Assembly: GCA_934098455.1 (NCBI GenBank)
Contig: CAKOOU010000002.1
Coordinates: 7,997 to 71,996, forward strand
Source: an uncultured Bacilli bacterium
Lineage (GTDB): Bacteria; Bacillota_I; Bacilli_A; RF39; UBA660
DNA length: 64,000 bases
Reading direction: 5' to 3'
This document shows positions 9,702 to 19,237 of this stretch, one piece after another. The position numbers were made by a program, and so were the translations under genes. The notes beneath the pieces are model-generated. The model saw nothing but the letters and a program-made list of their open reading frames with translations, did not search any database and was not told where the DNA came from. The stretch's first letter is position 1, and each line of letters begins with the position of its first letter.

Positions 9702-11831
9702 TTATTTAATATAATCAAGTTCTATACTACTAGGATTAGTATCACTTTCTATATTTATATATTTAGTTTTACTTAAATCTATACTTGGTAAAGAAACGCT
9801 TTCTTCCTTTTGATTAATTTGATAATTTATTATCAATGGATTTCCGCTATCATATAAACCTTTGACCCATTTACTCATACCAGCACTATCTAAAGTTTCT
9901 AATATTGTTTTTGGAAGTTTAAAATATATTGTTCTCGAATATTTTTCTAAAGAATGAAAATTTACTCCGGTAATATCTAAATTGGATTGAACAGATTTAT
10001 CACTAGGTAAAAAATAATTACAAAGTATTTTTCTATTACTCATTAAATTATTTGTATCATTAGTTGAAAGGGTTATTGAAAAAAGTATTTTATTATCAGT
10101 ATCATATTCCCCATTTTGATTAGCATAACCTTCATTCCCACTAAGTATATTACTATTTGTATTTCTAATTACTTTACCACTTTTAAAATCTATATAATCT
10201 GTATAATTTCCTATTTGTCTTAGAGGTTCATTTAAATATATATTTGTTGTTTCTTCATGGTAAGATTCATAATCAGTAGCTACATTACCTTCTTCTATCT
10301 GTATATTAGATATTGTTATTATACTAGTATCTCCACTTTTATCGTTAGCATAAAAATATACAGGCGAATCTAAATCTTGTTGTGTAATAGTTCTCGTTGT
10401 ATTATACTTCCACGTAAATTTACTAGTTCCTAAATATATTTTCTTGCCTAATCCAGTACTATTGGCACTCAAAATATATGTTTTACCTACTTGTAGATTA
10501 GGACAATAATCTGATAATTTACCATTTGTTTTTGCAGCAGAAGAAGTTGATGGTGTTGTTACCGATAATGTACCATTGTTATTATTTATTACTTCACTAG
10601 TTGAAATAACTTTGCTAACATTAAATAAATTCTTCCCAGTGGTTTTAACCCCTATTTTATATTTTCCATTATTACTATCACTTGTATCCGTTATTAAATC
10701 TCCTACACTTTTTATTTCACTTGGATATTCTGGTGATGGCATATCTGGTGTAAATTCTTCATAAGCTGAGTTATCTGAATTGATAGTAATATTTTTAATT
10801 TTATATTCATTTGGTGTATAATTAGTTGACCTAATAAATTTAACTATAATATAGGCACTTTTACCTATTGCTACACCATAATCATTATTACCACCAAAAC
10901 TAACATTATATTCTGTAGCATTGGTTTCATCGCTTGATGCATTTCCGTTTCCAGTCATTTTTTTTCCATCATAATCATAATATTCTGTATTGATATGATA
11001 GTTACCACCACTTACTAAATAATAACGTAAATATAAGTAAGTATTTTTTTTATTCCAAGGTATTTTTACACTTGCTACAGAATCTAAGTTTGGTAATGTT
11101 AAATTACCATCTGTATCTACATAAGCTCCATTAGTAAATGTCCATCTGCTATCTGAAAAATTAGGACATAAGTTTTTAGATTGAGTAGAAGTCTCTTGTA
11201 CACTATTTCCATATATTCTATAATTACTTAATAATTTTGCATTATCTACACTTACACTATTTGTTCCTTTTGTATTTGTTATTTCACTTCCTGTTCCTTT
11301 TAAATCTCTTATTATTATATTTCCACTTAATTCTTTATTCATATCTATACTTTGATCTGTATTTGTTTCTATAAACTCTACTTTTAATTCATAATTATGT
11401 TTCTCTTCTACTTCTATATCATTTATACTTAATAATGTATCTGTACTTGGATATGTTATCTCTGTTCCTGTACATTTATTACCTTTACTACTTGTACATG
11501 TTAATGTTAATTTAACATCATTCTTATTTTCAAATGTATTTATTACATCATCTAAATATACTGTATAGTTTATTACTTTCTTATCTCCTGTATTTTCTAC
11601 ACTAAATGTCTTTGTTGCTATTACTTCTCCTGGTACTATATTAGTCGCTTCTATAAGTCCATTTCCATCACTATATGTTAATTCTAGATTTGCTAAACTT
11701 ACTGTAACAGATTTATCATTTGTATTACCATTTATTCTTGTTAAATAATATGCATATGTTAATCCTATTAGAGTTACTAATACTAATATTATTCCAGTTA
11801 CACTTATTATTATTTTATTTTTTCTACTCAT
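9702..11831 (-). CDS. Anchored surface protein with TasA-like N-terminus and phage-tail-like C-terminal module
   Basis: A 709-residue extracellular protein. Residues 6-28 form a hydrophobic helix ending in LTYAYYLTRING, which acts as anchor or SipW-type signal. Residues 30-175 resemble a TasA/camelysin beta-sandwich (NLELTYSDGNG, TFSVENTGD). A Cys pair (TCTSSKGNKC) lies near residue 108. Residues from about 365 onward carry blocks typical of Firmicute phage tail proteins: PSPEYPSEIKSVGD, GKYKIGVKTTGKNL, and PLRQIGNYTDYIDFKSGK, ending LSKTKYINIE. The same blocks recur in the partial gene at 62405-64000. The gene has its own promoter region (leader 11872-12080) and terminator. Likely an adhesin or appendage subunit; the ligand is unknown. 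Confidence 0.8.
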   Translation of the reverse strand: MSRKNKIIISVTGIILVLVTLIGLTYAYYLTRINGNTNDKSVTVSLANLELTYSDGNGLIEATNIVPGEVIATKTFSVENTGDKKVINYTVYLDDVINTFENKNDVKLTLTCTSSKGNKCTGTEITYPSTDTLLSINDIEVEEKHNYELKVEFIETNTDQSIDMNKELSGNIIIRDLKGTGSEITNTKGTNSVSVDNAKLLSNYRIYGNSVQETSTQSKNLCPNFSDSRWTFTNGAYVDTDGNLTLPNLDSVASVKIPWNKKNTYLYLRYYLVSGGNYHINTEYYDYDGKKMTGNGNASSDETNATEYNVSFGGNNDYGVAIGKSAYIIVKFIRSTNYTPNEYKIKNITINSDNSAYEEFTPDMPSPEYPSEIKSVGDLITDTSDSNNGKYKIGVKTTGKNLFNVSKVISTSEVINNNNGTLSVTTPSTSSAAKTNGKLSDYCPNLQVGKTYILSANSTGLGKKIYLGTSKFTWKYNTTRTITQQDLDSPVYFYANDKSGDTSIITISNIQIEEGNVATDYESYHEETTNIYLNEPLRQIGNYTDYIDFKSGKVIRNTNSNILSGNEGYANQNGEYDTDNKILFSITLSTNDTNNLMSNRKILCNYFLPSDKSVQSNLDITGVNFHSLEKYSRTIYFKLPKTILETLDSAGMSKWVKGLYDSGNPLIINYQINQKEESVSLPSIDLSKTKYINIESDTNPSSIELDYIK

Positions 11832-11871
11832 TTTAACTCCTCCTTATATTACCAAATATGTTATATAATAT

Positions 11872-12080
11872 TTAATTTTAAATTAACATGGGCCTACAAA
11901 CCTGCATTTATTAAAACATAACATATAAAATATTTGTCGAACACACAAAAAAATCATATTTTTCTTCTTTTATACCCCTTCCCCGAACATTTTTTCGAGG
12001 TCGGAGGAGAAGTTATACATTCTTATTTAATCTTTTTTATGAATAGAAAATTTTTCTTGTAGTGCGAATTATTTTGTACA
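11872..12080 (-). promoter_or_regulatory. Conserved upstream leader, copy A (C-rich tract interrupted)
   Basis: This stretch upstream of the surface protein gene is closely similar to 44217-44420 upstream of another surface protein gene. Shared blocks include the palindrome TTAATTTTAAATTAA (11872-11886), a run of about 37 identical bases around TTTGTCGAACACAC, and the TATGAATAGAAAAT block. On the minus strand GGGGAAGGGG (11975-11984) is directly followed by TATAAAAG, a plausible -10. No ORF or known riboswitch motif was found in it. Together with the frr terminator at 12116-12139 it accounts for the 311-bp gap. Confidence 0.6.
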
Positions 12081-12115
12081 ATATGCTTTACTACTTTAAT
12101 AAAACTATATCAAAA

Positions 12116-12139
12116 AAAGTACTCTTTATCAAGTACTTT
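12116..12139 (-). terminator. Rho-independent terminator of frr
   Basis: AAAGTACT and AGTACTTT form an 8-bp stem with an 8-nt loop, and a run of T follows on the minus strand, immediately behind the frr stop. Confidence 0.88.
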
Positions 12140-12142
12140 ATT

Positions 12143-12682
12143 CTATATTGACATTAATTCTTTTTCTTTAACAGATAATATTTCTTCAACTTTCTTATTA
12201 TATTTATTAATTAAATCTTGCACCATATCAGTATATCTGTCTTTTTCATCTTCTGTAAATTCACTATTTTTAATAGAATTATTTGCATCTTGTCTTATAT
12301 TTCTTAGTTGAATTTTACCTTCTTCAGCCATTGCTTTAGCTTGTTTTACATAATCTTTTCTTGTTTCCTCTGTTAAATCAGGAACAGTTAATATAATTGT
12401 TTCTCCATTATTTGTAGGATTAATACCCAAATTAGCTTCATTAATAGCCTTCTCTATATTTTTTAGATTGTTTCTATCAAATGGTTTTATAAATAATTGT
12501 TTACCATCATGAACAGTAATATTTGCTAATTGATTTATAGGTGTTGATACTCCATAAGCTTCAGCAGAAATTCCATTTAACATACCAGGATTGGCTCTTC
12601 CTGCTCTAATAGAAGTTAATCTATTTTCATAATTCTCTATTGCACTTATCATTTTTAATTCTGTATTATCTAATATATCCAT
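12143..12682 (-). CDS. frr: Ribosome recycling factor
   Basis: A 179-residue protein, close to the usual 185. It has the signature RAGRANPGML near residue 28, followed by the YGVSTPINQLA segment and the helical C-terminus. With EF-G it splits post-termination ribosomes in the cytoplasm. The usual neighbour pyrH is not adjacent; instead two unknown membrane proteins lie upstream. AAGGAG precedes the ATG and a strong terminator follows. Confidence 0.97.
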   Translation of the reverse strand: MDILDNTELKMISAIENYENRLTSIRAGRANPGMLNGISAEAYGVSTPINQLANITVHDGKQLFIKPFDRNNLKNIEKAINEANLGINPTNNGETIILTVPDLTEETRKDYVKQAKAMAEEGKIQLRNIRQDANNSIKNSEFTEDEKDRYTDMVQDLINKYNKKVEEILSVKEKELMSI

Positions 12683-12718
12683 ATAATCTCCTTCTTTTTA
12701 TTTATTATAATAATTTTT

Positions 12719-13975
12719 TTAATATTTTACAAGCAATAAATACAAAATAGAAATTATAATTACTATAATCACACAAACTATTAAAGTAATATCTACAAAA
12801 CCAACTTTATTACTATTATTATCTTTAAGCTCTAATTTTTTTACATTACCTTGTTTATTTACAGTTACATTAAAATTAAACAATTCTTTAATACGTTCAT
12901 TATAATAATTTCCAGTTTCTAATAAATAATTATAATACTTATCATATATTTCATATAAATTAGCAGGTATATCTTCTTCTTTATTTAATAAACATAAAGA
13001 AAAGAACATTTCAATCAATTTTTCTTCATAATTATCTAACTTTTCATCATAATAAATCTTATCTAGAGCAAAGTTTATAGCATTTATATAATATTCTGTA
13101 TCTAAATCATATATAGAATTTGGTATATCTTCTATATTTTTCTCAACATTCTCTTCTATTTTATTATGTTCTGTTTTAGTAGTACCCATTATATCATTTG
13201 CATTTATAAATTCACTACTATTTTCTTCTAAAATATACATATCATCATTATCTACAAATTTAATAATAATACCATTTACATTATATAATCTTTCACCCTT
13301 AGAATTTATACTATATGATAATTTAGCATCTTTAATATTATTATCTTTTATATATGTATTAACCTTAGTACGTTCATTTAAAACATCATTTATATTTTTT
13401 AAAAACTCTTCTTTAGTTTTTGTATCACTTATACTTTCTAATTCTTTTTTTATCTCTTCTTTATCTAAATTAGTATTAACATCCATATCAATCTTTTTTA
13501 ATTCATTAATATATGGATATAAATAATCTAATATATCTTCAATAGATTTATTCTTATTATTTTCATCTTCTAATATAGTTTTTATTTTATCAATATATTC
13601 ATTATTTATTTCAAATATTCTTTCTTCATTCATTATATTTATTTTTAAATAATAAGTATTATTTCTAAATCCATAATAATCTTTATTATTTATATCTTTT
13701 TCTGTTAATACTATTTTTATGTTATCAATAACATTATTATTTTTTATATTTTGTATTTCTTCTTCTATACTAACATTTTGTAATTCTTTAATTCTACTAT
13801 TAACAACATTTTTTAATTCTTCTAATTCTGGATTTACCAAACTAACACTACTCAAATTATCAAACATACTATTTAACACTGTTATATCATTAGTTTTACT
13901 ATAATAATTTATAATAGCATCTTTATTATCTCTCAAGAATTCTTTTATTAATTTTTCACTTTTTTCTTTATCCAT
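12719..13975 (-). CDS. Unknown tail-anchored membrane protein
   Basis: A 418-residue protein I do not recognise. The body is hydrophilic and Asn/Glu/Lys-rich, and probably cytosolic. A single hydrophobic segment covers about residues 393-416, ending LLVKY, so it is a C-tail-anchored protein. The ATG at 13975 is chosen because AGGTG lies 5 nt upstream; an in-frame GTG at 13981 overlaps that site. The gene starts 8 nt after the stop of another protein with the same topology (13984-14694), and the two likely form an operon. Confidence 0.65.
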   Translation of the reverse strand: MDKEKSEKLIKEFLRDNKDAIINYYSKTNDITVLNSMFDNLSSVSLVNPELEELKNVVNSRIKELQNVSIEEEIQNIKNNNVIDNIKIVLTEKDINNKDYYGFRNNTYYLKINIMNEERIFEINNEYIDKIKTILEDENNKNKSIEDILDYLYPYINELKKIDMDVNTNLDKEEIKKELESISDTKTKEEFLKNINDVLNERTKVNTYIKDNNIKDAKLSYSINSKGERLYNVNGIIIKFVDNDDMYILEENSSEFINANDIMGTTKTEHNKIEENVEKNIEDIPNSIYDLDTEYYINAINFALDKIYYDEKLDNYEEKLIEMFFSLCLLNKEEDIPANLYEIYDKYYNYLLETGNYYNERIKELFNFNVTVNKQGNVKKLELKDNNSNKVGFVDITLIVCVIIVIIISILYLLLVKY

Positions 13976-13983
13976 AAACACAC

Positions 13984-14694
13984 CTATTTAAATATATAAA
14001 ATAAACCTATAATTAATCCTAAAACTAAAGTGCCTTCCAAAATTATTGTTGTTGTTATAAATGCTTTCGAATTTAATTTTAAATCATCTTCTGTTAAATT
14101 ATATCCTTTATTACTTTTATTACTTAATGATAGTATTTGAGTTCTTGATAAATAATCATTTTCCCTATAATCATCATTAGAAGATTTATCTAATAATTCT
14201 TTTTGTTCTATTATTATTTTCTCTAGTAATTTTTTTATATTATCTGGAAAATCATATTCATTACTTTTATAGACATTACATATTTTATCAAATAACATTT
14301 GTGATTTTATTTTATTTTGAAACCCATTTTTTTGTCTTAACATACAATATTCCAAAAAGCCACATAATTTACTAGTATTATCAAATTTATTATCACATAT
14401 TTCATCAAAAAATTGTTCTATAACATATATATTATTTTCATAAAAATCACCTAACAAATCAAAATCATTTTTTGCTTTATTATAATTAAATTCATATGAA
14501 TTAGATAATTTATTTTCTAAACAAGATAATATATCACTAACTTCTGTCATTTCTACTTTATTTTGTTTTTTTAATAAAATATAGTATTCTGATAATTCTT
14601 CAATATTATCATATGAATTAATAAAATTTATTATTTCTTCTTTATTAATTATTTTTGTGTTAGTTGTATCTCTTTTTAATTTTGGAATATTCAT
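13984..14694 (-). CDS. Unknown tail-anchored membrane protein
   Basis: A 236-residue protein of unknown family. It has a charged helical cytosolic part and a C-terminal hydrophobic helix at about residues 212-235 (ending LFYIFK). It is followed after 8 nt by a second, larger tail-anchored protein, which suggests that the two work together at the membrane. AGGTGA lies 6 nt before the ATG. No catalytic motif seen. Confidence 0.65.
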   Translation of the reverse strand: MNIPKLKRDTTNTKIINKEEIINFINSYDNIEELSEYYILLKKQNKVEMTEVSDILSCLENKLSNSYEFNYNKAKNDFDLLGDFYENNIYVIEQFFDEICDNKFDNTSKLCGFLEYCMLRQKNGFQNKIKSQMLFDKICNVYKSNEYDFPDNIKKLLEKIIIEQKELLDKSSNDDYRENDYLSRTQILSLSNKSNKGYNLTEDDLKLNSKAFITTTIILEGTLVLGLIIGLFYIFK

Positions 14695-14872
14695 ACTATC
14701 ACCTACTATAGAAATTATATATTATTTGCTAGATTAAATCAATAGAAAAACGATACAATTAATACGATTATTTAATATGATATTTCTAATTTTTATAATA
14801 ATTAATTAATTTATAATAACAATTTTCTATCTTTATTAATAAACTATATTAGATAGATTAGGAGGTATTAAT

Positions 14873-15055
14873 ATGTACTACTATGGATACAATGGAGGTT
14901 ATAACACAGGTTATAACTATAATCCTTGTTGTAACACTACATATGCAGGAACAACTAATGGATATGGTTGGGGTGCTGCATTATGGATAGTTTTATTCAT
15001 TTTATTAGTAATCATAATCGGAGCAGGTTGGACTTGGAATACTCCTGCAAATTAA
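14873..15055 (+). CDS. YjcZ/tiny-TM family small membrane protein
   Basis: A 60-residue protein with a Tyr/Gly/Asn-rich N-terminus and one hydrophobic helix (ALWIVLFILLVIIIGAGW, residues 36-54). The composition and the FILLVIIIGA core match the tiny transmembrane family that includes Bacillus YjcZ, many members of which are linked to sporulation or spore coats. AGGAGG 7 nt before the ATG is an excellent ribosome-binding site, and the gene has its own terminator, so it is a genuine free-standing gene. Function unknown. Confidence 0.75.
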   Translation: MYYYGYNGGYNTGYNYNPCCNTTYAGTTNGYGWGAALWIVLFILLVIIIGAGWTWNTPAN

Positions 15056-15079
15056 AAGATGAGCAAAAACTCATCTTTT
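15054..15079. terminator. Bidirectional terminator between convergent genes
   Basis: AAAAGATGAG and CTCATCTTTT form a perfect 10-bp stem with a 6-nt loop. It lies between the stop codons of the tiny membrane protein (+) and the Thr-rich surface protein (-) and has T-runs on both sides. Confidence 0.88.
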
Positions 15080-15080
15080 C

Positions 15081-16637
15081 TTATTCAGAAACTTCTTCTA
15101 AATTTTGGTCTATATTTAATATTTCTGGATTGTCCTTTATTTCATTTTTTTTAATAATTAAATTATTTTCATTATCAGTTTCAATAATTACATTACCATC
15201 AAAATTATCATCAAACACATCATTTGATATTTCTTTTTCAGATTTAGTTGTTTCTTCTTTACCATCAACAACTTCTGTATTCTCAATTACTTTTTTAATA
15301 ACTACTTTTCCATCAATGATTTCATATGTGTATTTTATACCATTAAAATCAAATTCTTTACTTTTAATAGTTATTTGATATAATCCACTCATATCTATTT
15401 TATCTTCAAATTTAATCTTTTTATCAGTATCAATTACTAAATATCCATTAAATTTCATATTATTGATATCAGTTTTATCAACTAAATATGCATTACCATT
15501 AATATTTATAGTTGCTTGTTTTTCTTTATCAAGTATTACATTTTCCCCAGTAACATCTTTAACAACAATATTTTGATTATCATCAATATTCTTTAAATCC
15601 TTATTATCTTCTCTTACTTCTCCTACTGATACAGGAATTTCGTTATTGTTTTCATCATATTTTTTTTCTTCATTATTTTTATCATAATTATAAACTATAT
15701 CATAAATATTAAATTCATTTAATTCAAATACTTTTTCTGTATTTAAAGAAACAATCTTAATACTTAATGTAACTTTATTAGGCGTATTACCATTAAAAAT
15801 AGTACCACTAACAAATTCTTTATACTCTAAATTATCTTTATTTATATCATTTTTCAATGCATAATACACTTTATATTCAGAAGTTATATTATTTACTCTA
15901 ACATCAATTACATCATTTACACTAGCAACTACACTTTGTTCTTTAACACTATTACCATTTTGTAAAACATCAACAGTAACATTCGTTAAATCAACTACTT
16001 CTTCTACAGGTTTATTATTATTATTTTTAACACCAACAATACCATACATAGATAAATGAGTAGTACTGAATTTAATATAACCATCAATAACATTAATATC
16101 AAATATTTCATCAGTTATAACACCATTATCATTAACATATATAACCTTATAAGAATCATAACCAATTAAATCACCAGTTAATGGAATACTAACATTAATT
16201 AAAGAATTATTAACACTTTTCTTAATATTATCACTTGAATATAATGATATATCAAATAATCCTATAACATTATTATTTTTTAAATATTCATTAACTTCTA
16301 ACTTTTTGCTAACTAACTTATCACTATCTAATATTTCATTAGTCAATTTATAATTATAAACAATTTTATTATCATCATCTATAATACTTTTATAAATGTT
16401 TTCCTCTTTTACTTCTTGTACTACATTATTAACTTGTTTAACAGTATTTCTTTTCTTTGTTGTAGTTACCTCAGTTGTCTTTACTTCTGTTGTAGTTTTT
16501 TTAGTGGTACTATTTTTATCTTTATCACCACTCACTAAAGATTTATTATTGAAATGCACTATAAGTACTATTCCTAATAATATAAGTAATACTATACCTA
16601 TTACAAAATACTTCGTTTTCTTTTCATCTAATTCCAA
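15081..16637 (-). CDS. Anchored extracellular protein with Thr/Lys-rich linker
   Basis: About 518 residues. A hydrophobic helix near residues 10-30 is followed by a Thr/Lys linker (KTTTEVKTTEVTTT) of the kind that spans a cell wall, and then by repeated beta-rich regions. The STTHLSMYGIVG block near residue 200 resembles domains common in Gram-positive surface proteins. The N-terminus is inside and the bulk outside. The start is uncertain: TTG at 16637 is well spaced from AAGGTAGG (8 nt), while GTG at 16646 touches that site. No LPXTG motif is seen. Ligand or partner unknown. Confidence 0.65.
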   Translation of the reverse strand: MELDEKKTKYFVIGIVLLILLGIVLIVHFNNKSLVSGDKDKNSTTKKTTTEVKTTEVTTTKKRNTVKQVNNVVQEVKEENIYKSIIDDDNKIVYNYKLTNEILDSDKLVSKKLEVNEYLKNNNVIGLFDISLYSSDNIKKSVNNSLINVSIPLTGDLIGYDSYKVIYVNDNGVITDEIFDINVIDGYIKFSTTHLSMYGIVGVKNNNNKPVEEVVDLTNVTVDVLQNGNSVKEQSVVASVNDVIDVRVNNITSEYKVYYALKNDINKDNLEYKEFVSGTIFNGNTPNKVTLSIKIVSLNTEKVFELNEFNIYDIVYNYDKNNEEKKYDENNNEIPVSVGEVREDNKDLKNIDDNQNIVVKDVTGENVILDKEKQATININGNAYLVDKTDINNMKFNGYLVIDTDKKIKFEDKIDMSGLYQITIKSKEFDFNGIKYTYEIIDGKVVIKKVIENTEVVDGKEETTKSEKEISNDVFDDNFDGNVIIETDNENNLIIKKNEIKDNPEILNIDQNLEEVSE

Positions 16638-16846
16638 ATTAAACACCCTACCTTCAAGTAAAAGTATATAAGCATTAATAATAAAAGTAAATAATATTTA
16701 TATAAATTTTACTTTTACTTTACATTAAAGAACAAAAGATAAAATATAACATAACTTCCCTACATATAAAACACAACATAAAATTAATAGAATCTTTTAT
16801 ATCATATTTAAACTATCCTACTATTTCATAAACTTTCATATAAAAT

Positions 16847-16874
16847 AAAAAAAGTACACCTAAGTACTTTTTTT
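16847..16874 (-). terminator. Rho-independent terminator of lon
   Basis: AAAAAGTAC and GTACTTTTT form a 9-bp stem with a 6-nt loop (ACCTAA), followed by T on the minus strand. It overlaps the lon stop codon. Confidence 0.85.
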
Positions 16875-19139
16875 AAACAAATCTTTATAAATTTCATCAT
16901 AATTTTTAACTAATTTAATATCAATCTTTTCTTTAATATTACTAGGTATATTATCTAAATCAGATTTATTATTATATGGTATATAAATAGTCTTTATCTC
17001 ATTATTATATGCACCAATTATTTTTTCTTTTATACTACCTACCGCAAGTATATCACCATTTAATGTAATCTCGCCAGTCATTGCTACAAAAGAAGGTATA
17101 ATTTTATTTTTTAACATACTTAATATAGCACTAGTAATAGCAACACCACCACTAGAACCATCTTTCTTAACTCCAGCATTTACTAAATTAATATGAATAT
17201 CCAAATCACTTATATCTTTTTTTATATATTTTTTATATTTAATATAACTTAATGAAACTCTAATACTTTCTTTTAAAATATCAAGAGCATTTCCAGTAGT
17301 AATTATATTTCCATTACCAGGAATAGTTACACATTCAATTCTTTGTACATTACCACCATATGGATTACAACCTAAACTATTACAAATGCCAATATGATTA
17401 TCTATTTCTTCTTTAACATATTTAACTTCACCCAATATACTAACTACATAATCAATACTAACAGGTTTATTCTTTATATTATCTAAACAATAATTTCTAA
17501 TTAATCTTTTTAATATTCTAGATAATTCACGTACACCAGATTCCTTAGTATAATTATCAATTATATAAAGAAGTACATCATCTTTAAATTCTATATTTTT
17601 AATACCATATTTTTTTATTATAGAGGGTATTAAATATCTTTTAGCAATATCTATTTTTTCATATTCAGTATATGAGTTAATTTCTATTATTTCTAATCTA
17701 TCTCTTAAAGCAGTAGGTATATCATTAATATTATTTGCAGTTAATATAAACATTACTTTAGATAAATCAAAAGGTTCCTCTATATAATTATCTATAAACA
17801 TATTATTTTGTGCTTCATCTAATATATCTAATAAAGTATTTGAAGGGTCACCTTTATAATCATGACTCATTTTATCTATTTCATCTATCAAAATAACAGG
17901 ATTCATAACTCCACATTTATTTATACCTTGTATAATTTTACCAGGATTAGCACCTAAAAATGTTCTTCTATGTCCTACAAGTTCACTTGAATCATTAAGT
18001 CCACCCACACTTATTTTATAAAATTCTCTATTTAAAGCATTACTTATACTAATTCCAAGAGTTGTTTTACCTACACCTGGAGGTCCTACTAAACACAATA
18101 TCGGACTTGATACATCTTTATTTATATTTTTAATACTAACAAATTCTAATATTCTTTTTTTTATATTATCTAATCCATAATGAGTTTCATCTAAACTTTT
18201 TTGTATTTTTTTAATATTATTTTCTTCTTTTTTATATTTATTCCAAGGAAGATTTAAAACCCATTCCAAATAATTTCTAATAACAGATGCATCAGGATTA
18301 TTATCATTAGTATATTCATATCTCTTTATTTCATTTAAAAATTTATTTTTTGTTTTACTTGATAACTCCAAACTATTTAATAATTCATTATAATTATTTA
18401 TTTCAAGTTGTTTATCTGTTAATATTCCTAACTCTTTATTAAGTTTATTAATTTTTTCTTTTAAAATAAAATCTCTTTGCTCTTTCTCAAATTTTTCTCT
18501 AATTTCATCATCAATCTTAGTATCTAAATTCAATACTTCTAATTCAATATTTATATCATTTATTAACATTTCAGCTCTTTTAAAATAATTAAATTCATTC
18601 ATATAAATAAGTTTTTTTGATTGATCCATAGGTAAAAAAGATACAATAATATCAGTTAATAAATCTAAATCATTTACATTTTCTATTGTAGATGTTATTA
18701 AATTACTAGATTCACTGTTTATTAAAATATATTCTTCAATAAGTTCTTTTAATTTTCTTATTAATGCTGTTTCTCTAACTTGATTATTATTTTTTATATA
18801 AAGTCTTTTAACACAACTCTTTAATATACCTTTATTATCTTGAAAATACTCTATTATTTGTACTCTATTTAATCCTTTTATAATAATTCTATAATTATTA
18901 TTTGGTAGTTTAATTTTTGTTTTTATTTTACCTATAACACCTACTTTAGGTAAGTCATTTGTACTAGGTTTTTCTTCTAATAAATTTATAGGACTTATAA
19001 CAAGTATATTAGAATTATAATTCTTAATTGAATCATCTATAGCATTCTTTGAAACATCATTATTTATTTCTAAACGTATCTCTTGATTAGGAAGAAGTAC
19101 TAATTTTTTTAAAAGCAAAATACTTAAATTTTCTTTCAT
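16860..19139 (-). CDS. lon: ATP-dependent protease Lon (LonA)
   Basis: A 759-residue ATP-dependent serine protease of the cytoplasm. It has an N-terminal substrate-binding domain, a Walker A (GPPGVGKTT) near residue 350, a Walker B (ILIDEIDKM) and a C-terminal protease domain. The catalytic Ser is in DGSSGG near residue 663, where the family usually has DGPSAG, and the catalytic Lys is in GSIKEK near residue 704; the dyad is therefore intact but its surroundings differ. The ATG at 19139 follows AGGAGG; an upstream frame from 19178 has no such site. It has its own terminator. Confidence 0.95.
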   Translation of the reverse strand: MKENLSILLLKKLVLLPNQEIRLEINNDVSKNAIDDSIKNYNSNILVISPINLLEEKPSTNDLPKVGVIGKIKTKIKLPNNNYRIIIKGLNRVQIIEYFQDNKGILKSCVKRLYIKNNNQVRETALIRKLKELIEEYILINSESSNLITSTIENVNDLDLLTDIIVSFLPMDQSKKLIYMNEFNYFKRAEMLINDINIELEVLNLDTKIDDEIREKFEKEQRDFILKEKINKLNKELGILTDKQLEINNYNELLNSLELSSKTKNKFLNEIKRYEYTNDNNPDASVIRNYLEWVLNLPWNKYKKEENNIKKIQKSLDETHYGLDNIKKRILEFVSIKNINKDVSSPILCLVGPPGVGKTTLGISISNALNREFYKISVGGLNDSSELVGHRRTFLGANPGKIIQGINKCGVMNPVILIDEIDKMSHDYKGDPSNTLLDILDEAQNNMFIDNYIEEPFDLSKVMFILTANNINDIPTALRDRLEIIEINSYTEYEKIDIAKRYLIPSIIKKYGIKNIEFKDDVLLYIIDNYTKESGVRELSRILKRLIRNYCLDNIKNKPVSIDYVVSILGEVKYVKEEIDNHIGICNSLGCNPYGGNVQRIECVTIPGNGNIITTGNALDILKESIRVSLSYIKYKKYIKKDISDLDIHINLVNAGVKKDGSSGGVAITSAILSMLKNKIIPSFVAMTGEITLNGDILAVGSIKEKIIGAYNNEIKTIYIPYNNKSDLDNIPSNIKEKIDIKLVKNYDEIYKDLFKKST

Positions 19140-19210
19140 AATACTTCCTCCTTTGTAATTGTTTTTTATTATAAACACTTATTAGTTGTTTGTAAATATT
19201 AAATCAAAAA

Positions 19211-19237
19211 AAAAATCAAATTTTTCATTTGATTTTT
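19211..19237 (-). terminator. Rho-independent terminator of the TasA-like gene
   Basis: AAAAATCAAAT and ATTTGATTTTT form an 11-bp stem with a 5-nt loop and ten T following on the minus strand. It overlaps the stop codon at 19236. Confidence 0.9.
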
